Below are positions 62,540-64,000 of a stretch of DNA of 64,000 bases, piece after piece (within the stretch, counting starts at the first letter, position 1; each line of letters starts with the position of its first letter). The notes below the pieces were generated by a model. That model had not been told where the DNA came from and ran no database searches. It was given only the letters and a program-made list of their open reading frames with translations. Origin of the DNA: an uncultured Bacteroidales bacterium (lineage in GTDB: Bacteria; Bacteroidota; Bacteroidia; Bacteroidales; UBA932); contig CAMZGD010000008.1 in NCBI GenBank assembly GCA_947306365.1, forward strand, positions 26,681 to 90,680, read 5' to 3'. A program made the position numbers and the translations under genes.

Positions 62540-63364
62540 CTAGGAGATGAATGACTTGAGCTTGGGTACGAACGGGCGTGAAACGGGGACGGTCGCAAGG
62601 TTGTTTCCCAGGATGAGGGTATAGCCGTTGGAGTTCCCGCTGGCGGAAGTGATGCTGTTCAGGTTGACGGCAAACGAACGATGGCACTGGAAGATGTTGC
62701 CATAGTCCCCGAGGTCCTTGAGCACGGCGGCCAGCGTAGTATGGATCTCGTTCCGCTTCAGCTTTCCGTCCTTCACGTAGCAGACGGCCACGTTGTTCTT
62801 CTGCGCTTCAAGGTAGAGCAGGTCGTTGATCGGAAGGGAGAGGTCATTTCCCCTGACGCGGGTGTCGTGAAGGGTGATGGAAACGCCCTGCTGCGCCTCC
62901 GGTTTCTTGTCAAGCAGGGCCTCCAGCTGCCTGCGCATCACCCGATAATACGACAGGGCCGTGGAAATGAGCGCAATGATCAGGCCGACGGCGAGCGTCC
63001 AGTATACGATGACCAGCATCGTTTTCAGCGTTATCGGGAAATGGAACAGGATGCAGTAGAGGATGGCATTGCCGATGCCGATGAACAAGACCATTCCGAT
63101 AAGGGACAGCACCTGATGCCAGACCCGCCAGGTCTTTCCGCTTTTCCTGAAAAGGTGACCGACAACCAGCTTGAATGCCGCGCTGCAACCAAAGGTCACC
63201 AGGCCGAACAGCAGGGCGACCAGAAGCTTGTTCCCGTAGTAGATACTCAGGCCAAAAGGCCGCAGTAGGAAAAGGATGGACGCGACCGCGATACCGTACA
63301 GTGCACAGCGGCCCAGGACGCGGCCATCGGGCTGGATCGGATACTTCTTCTGAAGGATCGACAT
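62540..63364 (-). CDS. Membrane-bound LytTR-family DNA-binding regulator
   Basis: 274 aa. Four TM helices in the first 130 residues (for example GIAVASILFLLRPFGLSIYYG, LIGMVLFIGIGNAILYCILF), a short linker and a C-terminal LytTR DNA-binding domain: LYLEAQKNNVAVCYV, TLAAVLKDLGDYGNIFQCHRSFAVNLNSI split across strands. No receiver domain, so it senses through its membrane part or a partner. It follows the BASS transporter by 33 bases and could be its operon mate. Confidence 0.92.
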   Translation of the reverse strand: MSILQKKYPIQPDGRVLGRCALYGIAVASILFLLRPFGLSIYYGNKLLVALLFGLVTFGCSAAFKLVVGHLFRKSGKTWRVWHQVLSLIGMVLFIGIGNAILYCILFHFPITLKTMLVIVYWTLAVGLIIALISTALSYYRVMRRQLEALLDKKPEAQQGVSITLHDTRVRGNDLSLPINDLLYLEAQKNNVAVCYVKDGKLKRNEIHTTLAAVLKDLGDYGNIFQCHRSFAVNLNSITSASGNSNGYTLILGNNLATVPVSRPFVPKLKSFIS

Positions 63365-63397
63365 GGGCGGTTCGATGCTTGCCCGGAACGGGATGGA

Positions 63398-64000
63398 TTA
63401 CAGCGTCTTCTTCGAACGGTTGAAAATCGTGGCGACGGTAAGGCCGGAGATGATGTGCCATACCCCCCACCAGGCCGTGATGACCAGCATGCCTCCGTGC
63501 GGCGGAAGACCGGCGAAGATGGACGTTCCCAGCAGCAGGACCAGGCCGAGGCCGGAATTCTGGATGCCCGTCTCGATGGTCAGCGTGCGGCGGTCGGCGC
63601 GCGGCACCTTGAAGGCCGAACCCACGCCGAAGCCCGTGCAGAGCGCCAGCAGGTTGTGAACCAGCACGATCAAGAAGATGTACTTGATGCACTTGAGGAA
63701 GGCGTCCATATTGCCCACGAAGGAAAGCACGACCATCACCAGGAAGAAGACGATGCTCACCCACTGGAAAGGCTTCTTCATCCTGTCGGCCAGTTTCGGC
63801 AGGAAATGGGAGGTCAGGATGCCCAGCGTCAACGGGATGCCCAGCAGGATGAAAATCGTTTTGAACACGTCCCAGAGCGGAATGACCAGATACGGCACCT
63901 CCCCGTGCACCGAAGCGAACTTCAGGAACAGGTTTCCATAAAGCCAGAAATTGAACGGGGTCATCAGGACGGCCAGCGCCGTGCTGATGGCCGTCAGGCA
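63398..64000 (-). CDS. Bile acid:sodium symporter-family (BASS) protein, N-terminus outside window
   Basis: C-terminal part (about 200 aa) of an SBF/BASS transporter. The frame continues to the window edge (CLTAISTALAVLMTPF...), so the internal ATG at 63964 is not the start. Conserved SBF features seen are TPFNFW with the LYGN turn, ETGIQNSGLGLVLLL (the sodium-site crossover of the family), and about five TM helices. Substrate may be bile acids, organic acids or other anions; unknown. Confidence 0.88.
   Translation of the reverse strand, partial: CLTAISTALAVLMTPFNFWLYGNLFLKFASVHGEVPYLVIPLWDVFKTIFILLGIPLTLGILTSHFLPKLADRMKKPFQWVSIVFFLVMVVLSFVGNMDAFLKCIKYIFLIVLVHNLLALCTGFGVGSAFKVPRADRRTLTIETGIQNSGLGLVLLLGTSIFAGLPPHGGMLVITAWWGVWHIISGLTVATIFNRSKKTL

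Overview
The window is a dense chromosomal segment from a high-GC member of the Bacteroidota, most likely order Bacteroidales. Supporting signs are the promoter type seen throughout (TTTG about 19-20 bases upstream of TAnnTTTG), the lack of strong Shine-Dalgarno motifs, a Bacteroidota-type dcw cluster (mraZ to ftsZ with no murF, and a PASTA-tailed PBP), SusC-like plug and OMP_b-brl_3 outer-membrane proteins, a fimbrillin-like lipoprotein, M13 and M16 peptidases and DUF2807 proteins. I cannot fix the genus; a Rikenellaceae- or Cryptobacteroides-like organism is only a guess.

Layout. 1-3.6 kb: end of tsaB, then a minus-strand run of a thioredoxin-fold lipoprotein, HIT hydrolase, greA and ribF. 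3.6-15.7 kb: a minus-strand glycogen/alpha-glucan block (a GT3 glycogen synthase fused to a GT35 phosphorylase, GH57, GT4, GH133 debranching enzyme, glgB) linked by 4-base overlaps to xseB and close to xseA. 15.7-19.3 kb: plus-strand ysxC, prs, nadE, a small Cys-rich membrane protein and an scpB-like decarboxylase, ending in a shared terminator opposite mscL. 19.3-26.7 kb: mscL, an O-methyltransferase and an M16 peptidase (minus), divergent dnaX-lptB (plus), then a large fimbrillin/FISUMP-like lipoprotein (minus). 26.8-44.6 kb: the complete dcw cell-wall and division cluster behind a four-repeat MraZ box, followed by gltX, rpiB and truB.

44.7-64 kb is the accessory part: a stand-alone TonB plug protein, tRNA-Ala(CGC) with an overlapping long hairpin, a DMT exporter, and a RAYT-type HUH transposase between two ~150-bp direct repeats that carry alternating palindromic REP-like motifs. 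Then come a SprT-like protein, a GH20-like hydrolase, and a divergent envelope locus. In that locus an outer-membrane beta-barrel plus M13 peptidase face an ABC transporter, a YtrA-type GntR regulator and a DUF2807 lipoprotein. Both sides have near-identical promoters followed by the same 22-bp palindrome, which makes a simple autoregulated regulon the likeliest reading. Next is an IS1182-like element whose transposase is broken by a one-base frameshift, beside a 153-bp foldback repeat. The window ends with a three-gene envelope/exported operon, a membrane LytTR regulator and the C-terminal part of a bile acid:sodium symporter-family protein.

The most unusual items are the twin-operator envelope regulon (50.1-57.5 kb), the RAYT/REP unit (46.7-48.1 kb) and the 10-bp-period MraZ box at 26.8 kb.
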